Notes: generated by a model from the sequence alone, not told the origin. Counted from the first letter of the stretch, positions 30,492 through 39,471 are shown. The stretch: 64,000 nucleotides of DNA from Pseudomonas neustonica (GCF_003797945.1 NZ_RKKU01000021.1:1-64000), one strand, 5' to 3'. Program-made: numbers and translations.

Positions 30492-30506
30492 GCAGCAACT
30501 ATGCCA
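30492..30506 (-). promoter_or_regulatory. Sigma-54 type -24/-12 promoter of the oxygenase-importer operon
   Basis: On the minus strand TTGGCATAGTTGCTGCAA fits the sigma-54 consensus TGGCAC-N5-TTGC with the correct GG-to-GC spacing. The start site would be near 30480, about 100 nt before the oxygenase ATG. It agrees with the stronger match in front of rutA. Confidence 0.65.
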
Positions 30507-30559
30507 ATAACGCTTTTTCTTTGAATAACAAGGTATTGAAGATTTGCCGAGGCTTAACT

Positions 30560-30575
30560 TTGATCAACTGGTCTG
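30560..30575 (-). promoter_or_regulatory. RutR-like palindrome upstream of the oxygenase operon
   Basis: TTGATCAACTGGTCTG on the plus strand matches the E. coli RutR consensus TTGACCA-NN-TGGTCAA at 11 of 14 defined positions. It lies 53 bp upstream of the -24 element, nearly the same distance as its counterpart before rutA. Confidence 0.65.
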
Positions 30576-30582
30576 ATTCAGA

Positions 30583-30597
30583 GCACCCGGTTTGTGC
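30583..30597 (-). promoter_or_regulatory. NtrC-like box upstream of the oxygenase operon
   Basis: On the minus strand GCACAAACCGGGTGC has the GCAC-N7-GTGC form of NtrC sites. It lies 7 bp upstream of the RutR-like palindrome and is almost identical to the box before rutA. Confidence 0.55.
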
Positions 30598-30717
30598 GGA
30601 CAGCCCAATAACGGGGCGGCAATGCCAGGTATACAGAGGTTATTGGCCGCACCACCTTGCACTATCTAGCGCCTTCTGGAGGGTAAAGACTGCAAACATG
30701 GGGAATGCCTGGCAGCA

Positions 30718-31413
30718 TCAAGGCCGAGGACAAATACCCTGCAGGACCAGCAGCTTGAGGTTGGCCAGCGTTTCAGCGAAGAAAGCAGGGTCGTCGAGCG
30801 TGCGCCCGGACACCGCCTCTACTTGCACCCGAAAGTCGGCATAGTGCTGGGTCGTTGCCCAAAGCGAAAAGATAAGATGGTGAGGTTCAATCGGGGCGAG
30901 CTTGCCGGCGGCAATCCAGGCATTGATGACCGCAACCTTGGACTCGACAATATCGCGCAGTGATGTACTCAGTTCTTCCAGAAGCAATGGCGCCCCTTGA
31001 ATCACCTCAAGACAGAACAAGCGTGACTCGGCTGGATGATCACGCGACAGCTCGAGCTTGACCTTTAAGTAGTCACCAATCGCTTCCACCGGATCCTGCT
31101 CAACGGTAAAAGCCTGCAAGGGACGCAGCCATACCTCCATCAACTGACGCAATACATTGATGTACAAGTCATCCTTGGATGCGAAGTAGTACAGCAGATT
31201 GGTTTTGGATACATCGGCCTGGCTGGCTACCTGGTCGAGGCTGGTGCCGTGCAGCCCATAGCGCGAGAAGATATCCAGCGCGGCTTCCATAATTGCGCTG
31301 CGCTTGGTCTCCATCAGGCGCTTGCGTCTGTTTAATGTTGCCTCGCTTGGCACCCGGCTTCTTGCCGTTGGCTTCTTCGCAGGCACACCTGGCCGTGGTA
31401 TCTGTTTGCTCAC
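30718..31413 (-). CDS. rutR: RutR, TetR-family pyrimidine-responsive regulator
   Basis: About 231 residues. The TetR helix-turn-helix lies near 39-85 (AIMEAALDIFSRYGLHGTSLDQVASQADVSKTNLLYYFASKDDLY), and the C-terminal domain is RutR-like (ESRLFCLEVIQGAPLLLEEL; LIFSLWATTQHYADFRVQVEAVSGRTL). E. coli RutR binds uracil or thymine and then leaves its operator. I take the GTG at 31413, preceded by GGAA and giving a normal-length N-terminal arm; the longer reading is non-homologous. It is divergent from rutA and shares the intergenic region holding the palindrome and sigma-54 elements. Confidence 0.93.
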   Translation of the reverse strand: MSKQIPRPGVPAKKPTARSRVPSEATLNRRKRLMETKRSAIMEAALDIFSRYGLHGTSLDQVASQADVSKTNLLYYFASKDDLYINVLRQLMEVWLRPLQAFTVEQDPVEAIGDYLKVKLELSRDHPAESRLFCLEVIQGAPLLLEELSTSLRDIVESKVAVINAWIAAGKLAPIEPHHLIFSLWATTQHYADFRVQVEAVSGRTLDDPAFFAETLANLKLLVLQGICPRP

Positions 31414-31508
31414 TCTGGTTCCAGCCTCATCCCTTGGTTGACCGCATTCTACCCTCTTGTACTGCCTATAGCTCAAGCCTTGCTCAACGCCCCAATTCGG
31501 ACCGAGGC

Positions 31509-31523
31509 GCACAAACCAAGTGC
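31509..31523 (+). promoter_or_regulatory. NtrC-like box upstream of rutA
   Basis: GCACAAACCAAGTGC has the GCAC-N7-GTGC form of NtrC sites. It lies about 105-118 bp before the predicted sigma-54 start, a normal enhancer distance. E. coli rut is also NtrC-activated. Confidence 0.55.
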
Positions 31524-31530
31524 TCTAATT

Positions 31531-31546
31531 CGGACTAACTGGTCCG
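31531..31546 (+). promoter_or_regulatory. RutR-like palindrome upstream of rutA
   Basis: CGGACTAACTGGTCCG: 7-bp arms match at 6 positions around a 2-base centre, and the core GAC-A-NN-TGGTC agrees with the E. coli RutR operator. It sits 7 bp after the NtrC-like box. Confidence 0.65.
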
Positions 31547-31600
31547 TGATAGTTAGATAAAAACAATCAGGCCATTGATAAATAAAGAAAACCTGAATAT

Positions 31601-31615
31601 GGCACGCTTGATGCT
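31601..31615 (+). promoter_or_regulatory. Sigma-54 promoter of rutABCDEF
   Basis: TGGCACGCTTGATGC: a perfect TGGCACG -24 element and a TGC -12 element (ATGC for TTGC) with the correct spacing. The predicted start is near 31627, giving a 70-nt leader before the rutA ATG at 31696. Confidence 0.75.
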
Positions 31616-31695
31616 TTTGCCTTCGTACAGCCAAAGTGCAGTGCAACCCTGCCTGCACTGAGGCAACTCTATTACCAGACCCTGAGGGCAGAGCA

Positions 31696-32784
31696 ATGAA
31701 CGTAGGCATCTTCATCCCCATTGGCAATAACGGCTGGCTGATCTCAAAAAACGCACCGCAATACATGCCGACCTTCGATTTGAACAAGACCATAGTCCAG
31801 CGTGCCGAACATTATGGCTTCGAGTTTGCGCTCTCGATGATCAAACTGCGCGGCTTTGGCGGCGAGACTGAATTCTGGGAGCACAACCTGGAATCCTTCA
31901 CGCTAATGGCTGGCTTGGCTGCAGTAACAGAACGCATCCAGCTGTTCGCCACCGCCGCTACTCTGACTATCCCACCCGCGATCGTTGCGCGCATGGCGTC
32001 AACCATCGACTCCATCTCCCATGGCCGTTTTGGGGTCAACCTGGTCACTGGCTGGCAGAAACCCGAGTACTCACAAATGGGGTTGTGGCCCGGCGATGAG
32101 TTCTTTGCCAACCGGTACGAATACCTGAGCGAATATGCCACCGTGCTGCGTGACTTGTGGAACACCGGTACCAGCGACTTCAAGGGCGAGCACTTCCAGA
32201 TGGAAGATTGCCGAGTAAGCCCAAAACCGCAGGCCGACATGAAGATTATCTGCGCCGGTCAGAGTGAAGCTGGTATGGCCTTTACCGCCAAGTATGCCGA
32301 TTACAACTTCTGCTTCGGCAAGGGTGTGAATACGCCCAAGGCCTTCGCCCCCACCGCAGAGCGACTGGAGCACGCCATCGCCGAGAGCGGCCGCGACGTT
32401 TCCTCGGTAGCGCTCTTTATGGTGATTGCCGACGAGACCGACGAAGCCGCCCGTGCCCGTTGGGACTCTTATAAAGAAGGCGTTGATGAAGAAGCGGTCG
32501 CCTGGCTGGGACAGCAAGGCGCCGCCGACACCAAGTCCAAGGGCGATACCAATATTCGTCAGATGGCTGACCCCACTTCAGCCGTCAATATCAACATGGG
32601 CACCCTGGTCGGCTCTTTCGAGAATGTCGCCAAAATGCTCGACGAAATCGCAGAAGTACCGGCCACCAGCGGCGTGATGCTCACCTTTGATGATTTTGTT
32701 GAAGGCATCGAAAACTTCGGTCAAAAGATCCAGCCGCTGATGAAGAGTCGCAAGCACGTAGTCGACATGTTGGAGAGCGCTTGA
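31696..32784 (+). CDS. rutA: RutA, FMN-dependent pyrimidine monooxygenase
   Basis: A 362-residue bacterial luciferase-like flavin monooxygenase. Conserved parts: [25 protein letters not shown] at the start, [20 protein letters not shown], the flavin/substrate segment [18 protein letters not shown] (about 112-129) and [12 protein letters not shown] at the end. It cleaves the uracil ring between N3 and C4 using reduced FMN supplied by RutF, giving ureidoacrylate. The ATG at 31696 follows GAGGG; the upstream reading is non-homologous. First gene of the rut operon; its stop overlaps the rutB start. Confidence 0.97.
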   Translation: MNVGIFIPIGNNGWLISKNAPQYMPTFDLNKTIVQRAEHYGFEFALSMIKLRGFGGETEFWEHNLESFTLMAGLAAVTERIQLFATAATLTIPPAIVARMASTIDSISHGRFGVNLVTGWQKPEYSQMGLWPGDEFFANRYEYLSEYATVLRDLWNTGTSDFKGEHFQMEDCRVSPKPQADMKIICAGQSEAGMAFTAKYADYNFCFGKGVNTPKAFAPTAERLEHAIAESGRDVSSVALFMVIADETDEAARARWDSYKEGVDEEAVAWLGQQGAADTKSKGDTNIRQMADPTSAVNINMGTLVGSFENVAKMLDEIAEVPATSGVMLTFDDFVEGIENFGQKIQPLMKSRKHVVDMLESA

Positions 32785-33539
32785 TGAACAGTTCAAGCAG
32801 CCCGGTAGTTGGCTACGCGCCCAATCATAGCCACGACAACAGCATGATTTTACCGGCACGTCCGGAATCGCTGGCCATCAACGCCAACGACAGCGCCTTG
32901 ATCGTGGTCGACATGCAGAACGCCTATTCCACCAAGGGCGGCTATCTGGATCTGGCTGGATTTGATATTTCCAGCACTGGCCCGGTGATCGAATCCATCG
33001 CCAAGGCGATAAAAGCGGCACGCGCCGCTGGAGTACAGGTGATTTTTTTCCAGAACGGCTGGGACCCGGAGTACGCCGAAGCAGGTGGCCCCGGCTCGCC
33101 TAACTGGCACAAGTCCAACGCCATGAAGACCATGCGCAAGAACCCGGAACTGATGGGTACGCTACTGGCCAAGGGCACCTGGGACTATGACCTGGTCGAT
33201 GAGCTGAAACCACAGCCTGGCGATCTGGTCGTACCCAAACCACGCTATAGCGGCTTCTTCAACACTGCCTTCGATAGCCTGCTGCGTAGCCGCGGCATCC
33301 GCAACCTGGTGTTTACCGGTATTGCCACCAACGTCTGCGTGGAATCCACGCTGCGTGACGGCTTTTTCCTCGAATACTTTGGCGTAGTGCTGGCCGATGC
33401 CACCCATCAGGCAGGCCCTGATTACGTGCAGCAGGCCTCGCTCTACAACATCGAAACCTTTTTTGGCTGGGTTAGCACTGTCGATGACTTTTGCACCACC
33501 CTCGCCACCTCTACCCAGAACCAAGGAGCAACCGCATGA
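32784..33539 (+). CDS. rutB: RutB, ureidoacrylate amidohydrolase
   Basis: A 251-residue isochorismatase-like cysteine hydrolase. The catalytic triad is visible: Asp43 in [10 protein letters not shown], Lys in [12 protein letters not shown], and Cys in [15 protein letters not shown] near 190, with the non-prolyl cis-peptide context typical of the fold. It releases carbamate and ammonia from ureidoacrylate to give aminoacrylate. The ATG overlaps the rutA stop by one base (TGATG). Confidence 0.96.
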   Translation: MNSSSSPVVGYAPNHSHDNSMILPARPESLAINANDSALIVVDMQNAYSTKGGYLDLAGFDISSTGPVIESIAKAIKAARAAGVQVIFFQNGWDPEYAEAGGPGSPNWHKSNAMKTMRKNPELMGTLLAKGTWDYDLVDELKPQPGDLVVPKPRYSGFFNTAFDSLLRSRGIRNLVFTGIATNVCVESTLRDGFFLEYFGVVLADATHQAGPDYVQQASLYNIETFFGWVSTVDDFCTTLATSTQNQGATA

Positions 33540-33919
33540 GCAAGAAAACTGTACTTCCAGCAGGCACCGGCAAACCTTTGGCCCCTTTCGTTCCTGGCTC
33601 AATGGCAGACGGCATTCTCTACGTGTCCGGCACCCTGCCCTTCGATAAGGAAAACAACGTAGTCCATGTGGGTGATGCGGCAGCGCAAACGCGCCACGTG
33701 CTGGAAATCATCAAGGGCGTCGTCGAAGAAGCCGGTGGCACTATGGATGACGTCACCTTCAATATGATTATGGTGCGCGACTGGAGCGACTACGCCGCCG
33801 TCAACACAGTGTATGCCGAGTACTTTCCGGGCGAAAAACCAGCGCGCTACTGCATCCAGTGCGGTCTGGTAAAACCCGACGCACTGATCGAAATCGCCAG
33901 CATCGCGCATGTCGGCTAA
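33536..33919 (+). CDS. rutC: RutC, RidA-family aminoacrylate deaminase
   Basis: A 127-residue YjgF/RidA/UK114 protein ([66 protein letters not shown]). The conserved Arg in KPARYC and the C-terminal Glu form the inter-subunit site that speeds hydrolysis of aminoacrylate. It overlaps rutB by 4 bp (ATGA) and has AAGGAG 8 bp before its start. Trimeric cytosolic protein by family. Confidence 0.96.
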   Translation: MSKKTVLPAGTGKPLAPFVPGSMADGILYVSGTLPFDKENNVVHVGDAAAQTRHVLEIIKGVVEEAGGTMDDVTFNMIMVRDWSDYAAVNTVYAEYFPGEKPARYCIQCGLVKPDALIEIASIAHVG

Positions 33920-33923
33920 AGGC

Positions 33924-34736
33924 ATGAGCGCTGGTATGCATATCGAGTTCCATGGCCGCCAGGAAGCCGATGCCCCAACGCTGGTATTCAGCTCGGGGCT
34001 CGGCGGTGCCGCCCATTTCTGGACGCCCCAGCTCAACGAGCTGGGCAAGGACTTCCGTCTGGTTCTCTACGATCAGTTGGGCACCGGACAAAGTCCCGCG
34101 ACCTTGCCAGAGGGCTACAGCATTGGCAGCATGGCTAATGAACTGGTCAGCTTGCTGAGCGCTCATGATATTGGCGAGTACCATCTGATTGGCCATGCGC
34201 TGGGCGGCCTGGTCGGACTGGAGCTTGCGCTACAAAAGGCGCCAGGGCTTGCCAGCCTGACGCTGATGAATGCCTGGGCCAGTGCCAGTCCGCATACCGC
34301 TCGTTGCTTTTCGGTGCGTAAACAGCTACTCGCTGGCGCGGGTCCTGCCGCCTACGTCGAAGCCCAAGCACTATTTCTTTACCCGCCCACCTGGATAGCC
34401 GAACACATCGAGCAGCTATTAGTAGAAGAAAGGCGACAGCTCGCAGGGTTTCCGCCAGAAGCCAATCTGTTACGCCGTATCAACGCGCTACTGAAGTTTG
34501 GCCCAGGCGAAGCACTCATGAGCATTGCGCAGCCGACCTTACTGATCGCCAATCGTGACGACATGCTCGTGCCCTGGACCTGCTCGCAGGAGCTGCAGAA
34601 CACACTGCCCCATTCGCAGCTGAAGCTGTTTGAGTACGGCGGCCACGCCTCCAGCGTCACCTGCGCAGACACCATCAATGCAACGCTACGCGATTTCATA
34701 GCCAGCGTTACGCATACCACCAAGACATTCGCCTGA
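33924..34736 (+). CDS. rutD: RutD, alpha/beta-hydrolase-fold aminoacrylate hydrolase
   Basis: About 270 residues with an alpha/beta hydrolase fold ([31 protein letters not shown]). The nucleophile elbow reads [10 protein letters not shown], with Ala in place of Ser; E. coli RutD has the same GHALG, so this is normal for the family. The C-terminal GGHASSV keeps the His. It helps clear aminoacrylate to malonic semialdehyde. The exact start is uncertain: ATGs at 33909 (overlaps rutC), 33924 and 33936 are possible. Confidence 0.92.
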   Translation: MSAGMHIEFHGRQEADAPTLVFSSGLGGAAHFWTPQLNELGKDFRLVLYDQLGTGQSPATLPEGYSIGSMANELVSLLSAHDIGEYHLIGHALGGLVGLELALQKAPGLASLTLMNAWASASPHTARCFSVRKQLLAGAGPAAYVEAQALFLYPPTWIAEHIEQLLVEERRQLAGFPPEANLLRRINALLKFGPGEALMSIAQPTLLIANRDDMLVPWTCSQELQNTLPHSQLKLFEYGGHASSVTCADTINATLRDFIASVTHTTKTFA

Positions 34737-34747
34737 ACGAGGGCACT

Positions 34748-35338
34748 ATGCAGCAATCACTGGATCAAAATACGCTCGCGCAACTTTTCACCGAAGCCCG
34801 CAGCCACAATGGCTGGCAAGATCTGCCGGTAGCCGACAGCCTGCTTGAACAACTTTACGACCTGGTAAAAATGGGACCGACCTCGGCCAACTGCAGTCCT
34901 GCGCGCTTCGTTTTCGTGCGCACCCGTCAGGGCAAGGAGATGCTCAAGCCGTGCCTGTCATCCGGTAACCTTGAGAAAACCATGAGCGCGCCTGTGACGG
35001 TTATCGTCGCCTACGACAGCCGCTTTTATGACGCACTGCCTGAGCTTTTCCCGCATGCCGATGCCCGTAGCTGGTTTACCGGTAGCCCAGAACTCATCCA
35101 CGAGACCGCGTTCCGCAACAGCTCCATGCAAGCGGCCTATCTCATCATGGCCGCCCGCAGCCTGGGGTTGGACACCGGGCCCATGTCCGGTTTCGACGCC
35201 AATGCGCTGGACCAGGCCTTTTTCAGTGACAGCCATTGGAAATCGAACCTGTTGATCAATCTGGGTTACGGTGACAGCAGCAAGGTATTTGATCGCCTCC
35301 CTCGCCTGTCCTATTCAAAAACCTGCATACTTACCTGA
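34748..35338 (+). CDS. rutE: RutE, nitroreductase-fold malonic semialdehyde reductase
   Basis: A 196-residue flavoprotein with the RutE hallmarks [16 protein letters not shown] (about 42-57), [52 protein letters not shown] (about 119-149) and [13 protein letters not shown]. It reduces malonic semialdehyde to 3-hydroxypropionate, overlapping in function with YdfG at 23498. Start 11 bp after rutD. Confidence 0.96.
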   Translation: MQQSLDQNTLAQLFTEARSHNGWQDLPVADSLLEQLYDLVKMGPTSANCSPARFVFVRTRQGKEMLKPCLSSGNLEKTMSAPVTVIVAYDSRFYDALPELFPHADARSWFTGSPELIHETAFRNSSMQAAYLIMAARSLGLDTGPMSGFDANALDQAFFSDSHWKSNLLINLGYGDSSKVFDRLPRLSYSKTCILT

Positions 35339-35349
35339 AGGAGTTCGCC

Positions 35350-35871
35350 ATGTTGGCAGTCCAAACTCAAGAGACAGCGCCTATGCAAGTTAGCCGCGAC
35401 GCATTTCGTAACGCCATGTCGGTACTTGCCGCCGCCGTCAACGTGGTCACTACCGATGGGCCCGCCGGTCGCGCCGGCTTCACTGCAACCGCAGTCTGCA
35501 GCGTTTCTGATGAGCCACCCAGTTTGCTGGTGTGTCTCAACCGAAGTGCATCGGTATACGATATTTTCAGCGCTAACGGACACCTGTGCGTCAATACCCT
35601 GACCTCCAAACACCAGGCCCTATCAAACTTGTTTGGTGGCAAGTCGTCGATGGAAGAGCGTTTTGCGACCGCTGACTGGCACACCGAGTGCACAGGGTCT
35701 CCCATGCTCGATGACGCGCTGATCAACTTTGATTGCCGCATTATCAATCGAGTCGCCGCTGGCAGCCACGACATACTCATCTGTGAGATTGTTGGTCTCC
35801 GGCAGCAGGATAGCGGCGACGGCTTGATCTACTTCAACCGCGCCTACTGCAACGCTATACCGCAGGCGTAA
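35350..35871 (+). CDS. rutF: RutF, NADH:FMN oxidoreductase
   Basis: A 173-residue flavin reductase of the HpaC type ([52 protein letters not shown], about 19-69; [13 protein letters not shown]). It supplies reduced FMN to RutA. Start ATG 35350 follows GAAGGAG. Last gene of the operon, followed by a strong terminator; no rutG uracil permease follows. Confidence 0.95.
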   Translation: MLAVQTQETAPMQVSRDAFRNAMSVLAAAVNVVTTDGPAGRAGFTATAVCSVSDEPPSLLVCLNRSASVYDIFSANGHLCVNTLTSKHQALSNLFGGKSSMEERFATADWHTECTGSPMLDDALINFDCRIINRVAAGSHDILICEIVGLRQQDSGDGLIYFNRAYCNAIPQA

Positions 35872-35891
35872 TGACCGAGTAACGGCAGCAT

Positions 35892-35927
35892 AAAAAAGCC
35901 GGGGTGCTGAAGCGCCCCGGCTTTTTT
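35892..35927. terminator. Bidirectional terminator between rutF and azoR
   Basis: AAAAAAGCCGGGG pairs with CCCCGGCTTTTTT around a 10-base loop; T-runs on both strands serve rutF and azoR. Confidence 0.95.
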
Positions 35928-35956
35928 GTCGCTAAGACAGAGCTTTGCCCAGTTGA

Positions 35957-36559
35957 TCAGGCAGCCAACTCACTCAGCGCCTTATCAGCCTCAGCACGAC
36001 CCTTACCGGCCTCTTCTTCACCCATTGCCTGACCTTCCACATGTATGAAAGTCAGATCCTGAATACCAATAAAACCAAAAGCCGTGGTGATGTAAGGCTG
36101 CTGATGATCCAGCGGTGAACCCTGGTGACGACCACCGCGCGAGGCCACAATGTAAACCTTGCGATCAGGCGTCAGACCAACAGGGCCGGTTTCGGTGTAC
36201 TTGAACGTACGGCCGGCACGCAGCACGTGGTCAAACCAGGCTTTTAGCGTCGAGGTAATACCGAAGTTATACATCGGCGAGCCGATGACCACGATGTCAC
36301 TGGCCAGCAGCTCATCTACCAGCTCATTGGAGCGGGCGTCAGCGGCGCGGTCTGCATCAGTCTGCTGGTCTGCGGGCTTCATCCAGCCGTTAAGCAGGGT
36401 CTCGTCAAGGTGCGGTACCGGGTTCGCGCCAATATCGCGCGTCACTACCTTAGCCTCAGGATGCTGCGCCTGCAGCTTGGCTACCAGGTTAGCGGTGTAT
36501 TCACGTGACAGAGAACCGTTCTGACGCGCGCTGCTTTGAACTACCAGGATCTGTTGCAT
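35957..36559 (-). CDS. azoR: FMN-dependent NADH-azoreductase / quinone reductase
   Basis: A 200-residue flavodoxin-like quinone reductase. FMN-phosphate loop SSARQNGSLSREYT (about 9-22), FMN-contacting SPMYNFGITSTLKAWFDHV (about 94-112) and ASRGGRHQGSPLDHQQPYI (about 139-157) are present. It performs two-electron reduction of quinones, azo dyes and nitro compounds and protects against thiol stress. A 9-bp hairpin covers its ribosome site. It may be under a separate redox or quinone regulator. Confidence 0.95.
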   Translation of the reverse strand: MQQILVVQSSARQNGSLSREYTANLVAKLQAQHPEAKVVTRDIGANPVPHLDETLLNGWMKPADQQTDADRAADARSNELVDELLASDIVVIGSPMYNFGITSTLKAWFDHVLRAGRTFKYTETGPVGLTPDRKVYIVASRGGRHQGSPLDHQQPYITTAFGFIGIQDLTFIHVEGQAMGEEEAGKGRAEADKALSELAA

Positions 36560-36565
36560 AAAAAG

Positions 36566-36592
36566 CCTCCATCAAATGTGTTGTGATGGAGG
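36566..36592 (-). promoter_or_regulatory. Hairpin sequestering the azoR ribosome-binding site
   Basis: On the minus strand CCTCCATCA (36592-36584) and TGATGGAGG (36574-36566) are perfect 9-bp arms around a 9-base loop. The second arm contains the GGAGG ribosome site, 6 bp before the azoR ATG. It could act on mRNA or as a DNA operator. Confidence 0.6.
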
Positions 36593-36662
36593 TATATTAG
36601 ACCCAATAAAAAGATATAAAAGCGCAAAAATACGCTTATAACAATCGACAAAACTGATATGT

Positions 36663-36983
36663 TTACTTAGCTTTACAGTTCACGCTAACGCGAACGCGCG
36701 TTATCTCTCGTTCAAAGTGCTGAGTAAGCACTGTGCTCTCACCCGCATCCAGTTGGGTACGTCGCGGAAAAGGGCGCTCTGGCCCGCTGATAAAAGTGGC
36801 TTCGCATTGCGCAGTATTGCTGCCGTTATTTGTTAACGTCACTGTAGCAACGTTGCTAACGTCAGCCGACGTAGCCGACACACTGACCCCGTTGGCGTTC
36901 ATTTCAACGTCGATAGGAAAAGAGGCCATGGCGACGGCCGGCAGCAGGCAACCGACCAGCAAGATCGAGTTGAGACGAGACAT
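36663..36983 (-). CDS. Small exported protein of unknown function
   Basis: 106 residues with a clear signal peptide (MSRLNSILLVGCLLPAVAMA, cleavage after AMA) and an 85-residue mature domain rich in beta-prone segments and ending VRVSVNCKAK. Two Cys (QCEATF, VNCKAK) could form a disulfide. It resembles a small family in Pseudomonas genomes that is sometimes mislabelled 3-phosphoglycerate kinase. ATG after AAGGAGCTTCACC. No function can be assigned. Confidence 0.8.
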   Translation of the reverse strand: MSRLNSILLVGCLLPAVAMASFPIDVEMNANGVSVSATSADVSNVATVTLTNNGSNTAQCEATFISGPERPFPRRTQLDAGESTVLTQHFEREITRVRVSVNCKAK

Positions 36984-37088
36984 GGTGAAGCTCCTTGTTA
37001 TTAGCCGTTATCGCACGGCCGCAATCAGTAACTCTAGCAGCTTGGCGCTAAGCGCACTGGCTCGCAAGCGCCATAAGAGGTAGTTGAG

Positions 37089-37979
37089 ATGAAAGCACCC
37101 CGGGTAACCCTTGAGCAGTGGCGTACGCTGCAAGCCGTCGTTGATTATGGCGGCTATGCCCAGGCAGCAGAGGCCCTGCACCGCTCACAATCCTCGGTAA
37201 GCTACACCATAGCGCGCATGCAGGAACAGCTCGGGGTGCCGCTACTGGAAATAGAAGGTCGTAAAGCGGTATTGACTGAGGCAGGAACAACACTCTTGAG
37301 GCGTTCACGGCAAGTGGTAGAGCAAGCCAGTCAGTTGGAAGTGCTCGCCCACCAGCTGGAGTTGGGTTGGGAGGCCGAAGTGAATCTGGTAGTAGATGCG
37401 GCCTACCCCGCCGAGCGACTGGCGACCGCGCTGCAGGCCTTCATGCCCGCCAGCCATGGCTGCCGCGTTCAGCTCCGTGAGGAGGTACTTTCCGGCGTTG
37501 AAGAGTGCCTGGTCAACGGCAGCGCGGACCTGGCCATCTCAGGCATCAGTATTGCCGGGTTTCTGCCGCAGCAACTTAACGCCGTTGATTTCATCGCGGT
37601 TGCTCACCCAGAGCATGCATTACACCAATTGCAACGCACGCTGAACCACGATGATTTACAAGGCCATCTGCAGGTCGTTATTCGTGATTCAGGCAAGCGC
37701 CAACCCCGCGACTCAGGCTGGCTGGGTGCAGAGCAGCGCTGGACGGTAGCCAGCCTGTCTACCGCCGCCAAACTGGTAGCCCGTGGTCTAGGATTCGCCT
37801 GGCTGCCAGAGCATGAGATCAGTGAGCAGGTCGCCGCTGGCAAGCTAAAGATACTGCCGCTACAGCAGGGTGCGCGCCGCTCACATTACCTGTTTCTGTA
37901 TGCCAACCGTGAGCGCCCCATGGGCCCTGCTACGCGCATTCTCGCAGATCTGCTGATTGAACATTCGATGACAGCCTGA
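37089..37979 (+). CDS. LysR-family transcriptional regulator
   Basis: 296 residues. The N-terminal winged HTH (LEQWRTLQAVVDYGGYAQAAEALHRSQSSVSYTIARMQEQLGVPLLEIEGRKAVLTEAG, about 8-66) is followed by the type 2 periplasmic-binding-like effector domain (about 92-296). Effector unknown. It is divergent from the small exported protein gene at 36983 and 66 bp upstream of an alpha/beta hydrolase start, either of which could be its target. Confidence 0.93.
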   Translation: MKAPRVTLEQWRTLQAVVDYGGYAQAAEALHRSQSSVSYTIARMQEQLGVPLLEIEGRKAVLTEAGTTLLRRSRQVVEQASQLEVLAHQLELGWEAEVNLVVDAAYPAERLATALQAFMPASHGCRVQLREEVLSGVEECLVNGSADLAISGISIAGFLPQQLNAVDFIAVAHPEHALHQLQRTLNHDDLQGHLQVVIRDSGKRQPRDSGWLGAEQRWTVASLSTAAKLVARGLGFAWLPEHEISEQVAAGKLKILPLQQGARRSHYLFLYANRERPMGPATRILADLLIEHSMTA

Positions 37980-38045
37980 TTGCAGGCTTCTCATTGCAGC
38001 AAGTCCGTGTCTAGAATGGGACTTTGGCCATCAGGGACGCATCGC

Positions 38046-38867
38046 ATGCCGCAGATCAGACTGAATGACTGCCTGTTTCACTATACCGATCAGGGGAGTG
38101 GCCCACCCCTGCTGCTGCTGCACGGACTTGGCTCAAGTGAACGCGACTGGGAATACCAGGTTCCGGCACTGACCGAACATTACCGCGTGCTCTGTCTCGA
38201 CAGTCGCGGTCATGGCCAAACCGAAAAAGGGGGTAACGGCTACTCTATCCCCCTCTTTGCCGCAGACTGCTTGGCTTTCATCCAGGCCATGGAGCTGGAA
38301 AAACCGCATATTGTGGGGCTGTCGATGGGCGGCATGATTGCCTTTCAGCTAGCGACCAATTCACCAGAAACGCCTGCCAGCCTGACCATCGTCAACAGTG
38401 CGCCTGAGGTTATCCCAAGACGCCCTGCAGAATACTGGATGGCGGGTAAACGCCTGTTTTTCGCCCATATCCTACCCATGCGCGCTATCGCCAGTGGCCT
38501 GGGCAAAATGTTATTCCCCAAGCCGGATCAGCAACATCATCGCGATACCTTTCAGGCCCGCTGGTGCGAAAACGACCGCCGCAGTTACCTGGCCTCGCTT
38601 CGCGCTATCGTCGGCTGGGGTGTGAGCGCTCAGCTGGACCGCATTGTTTGCCCGGTGCTGGTCGTCAGTGCGGACCAGGACTACACGCCGGTGGAACAAA
38701 AACGCAACTATGTGAGTCGATTGGGTGATGCCAGACTGGAAGTCATCGCCGATTCACGGCACGCTACACCCGTTGATCAACCCGAGGCGTTCAATAGCCT
38801 TCTGCTCGATTTTCTGCAACAGGTGGACGCCACCCGGACCCTTACCCACGAAATAGATCCTGCCTAA
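38046..38867 (+). CDS. Alpha/beta hydrolase
   Basis: 273 residues with an intact hydrolase set: oxyanion LLLHGLGSSERDW (about 24-36), nucleophile Ser in VGLSMGGMIAF (about 96), acid Asp in VSADQDYTP and His in DSRHATPVDQ. The arrangement is that of 3-oxoadipate enol-lactonase-like and esterase families; the substrate is not evident. ATG at 38046 follows AGGGACGC; the longer reading begins directly at the LysR stop. It may be co-transcribed with the LysR gene. Confidence 0.88.
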   Translation: MPQIRLNDCLFHYTDQGSGPPLLLLHGLGSSERDWEYQVPALTEHYRVLCLDSRGHGQTEKGGNGYSIPLFAADCLAFIQAMELEKPHIVGLSMGGMIAFQLATNSPETPASLTIVNSAPEVIPRRPAEYWMAGKRLFFAHILPMRAIASGLGKMLFPKPDQQHHRDTFQARWCENDRRSYLASLRAIVGWGVSAQLDRIVCPVLVVSADQDYTPVEQKRNYVSRLGDARLEVIADSRHATPVDQPEAFNSLLLDFLQQVDATRTLTHEIDPA

Positions 38868-38895
38868 GCAGGACCACATAATGACGGAGTAAAAG

Positions 38896-39456
38896 ATGCT
38901 GAAACACCTATTGGGTGCTGCCACCCTAATGCTGCTGAGCTGCACTGCGCTGGCCGATGATCCGCGCGTCCAGCTATCCACCTCGCTGGGTGACATTGTG
39001 GTTGAGTTGAACCAAGAGGCTGCACCCATCAGCGTAGCCAACTTCTTGCGCTATGTTGAATCCGGGCATTACGACGGGGTTATTTTCCATCGTGTCATCC
39101 CTGGCTTCATGATCCAAACCGGTGGTTTTGACGCAAACATGCGCCAGCGGGAAGTGGGCAATCCGATCAAGAATGAAGCAGACAATGGCCTGATGAATAA
39201 CCGCTACACCCTGGCGATGGCGCGTACCGGTGTAGTTGACAGTGCAACCAGCCAATTCTTCATTAACCTGGGTAACAACGACTTTCTGAACAACGGCAGC
39301 CGTGACTTTGGCTATGCGGTATTCGGTAAAGTCGTCAGCGGTGAAGGCGTGGTAGAGACCATCGGCAAGGTGGCCACTACCAGTAAAGCGGGACACTCAG
39401 ATGTACCACGCAACCCCGTCACCATCCTCAGCGCCAAGGTTCTGGACGCCGAGTAA
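38896..39456 (+). CDS. ppiA: Periplasmic cyclophilin-type peptidyl-prolyl isomerase
   Basis: 186 residues: signal peptide ([20 protein letters not shown]) and a single cyclophilin domain with the catalytic Arg in [16 protein letters not shown] (about 63-78), FINLGNND and [14 protein letters not shown]. Short cyclophilins of this type (PpiA, about 190 residues) speed prolyl isomerisation of exported proteins. It follows the hydrolase gene by 28 bp. Confidence 0.93.
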   Translation: MLKHLLGAATLMLLSCTALADDPRVQLSTSLGDIVVELNQEAAPISVANFLRYVESGHYDGVIFHRVIPGFMIQTGGFDANMRQREVGNPIKNEADNGLMNNRYTLAMARTGVVDSATSQFFINLGNNDFLNNGSRDFGYAVFGKVVSGEGVVETIGKVATTSKAGHSDVPRNPVTILSAKVLDAE

Positions 39457-39471
39457 GCAGAGTAGTTATCG

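Noticed and set aside
30386..30844. Possible rightward gene between the oxygenase and rutR
   Set aside because: It crosses the predicted sigma-54 promoter and the operator boxes, and overlaps the 3' end of rutR; the translation is low-complexity with no domain.
33924..34736. RutD without a catalytic Ser (GHALGG) as a sign of decay
   Set aside because: E. coli RutD has the same Ala at this position, so it is a family trait and not a mutation.
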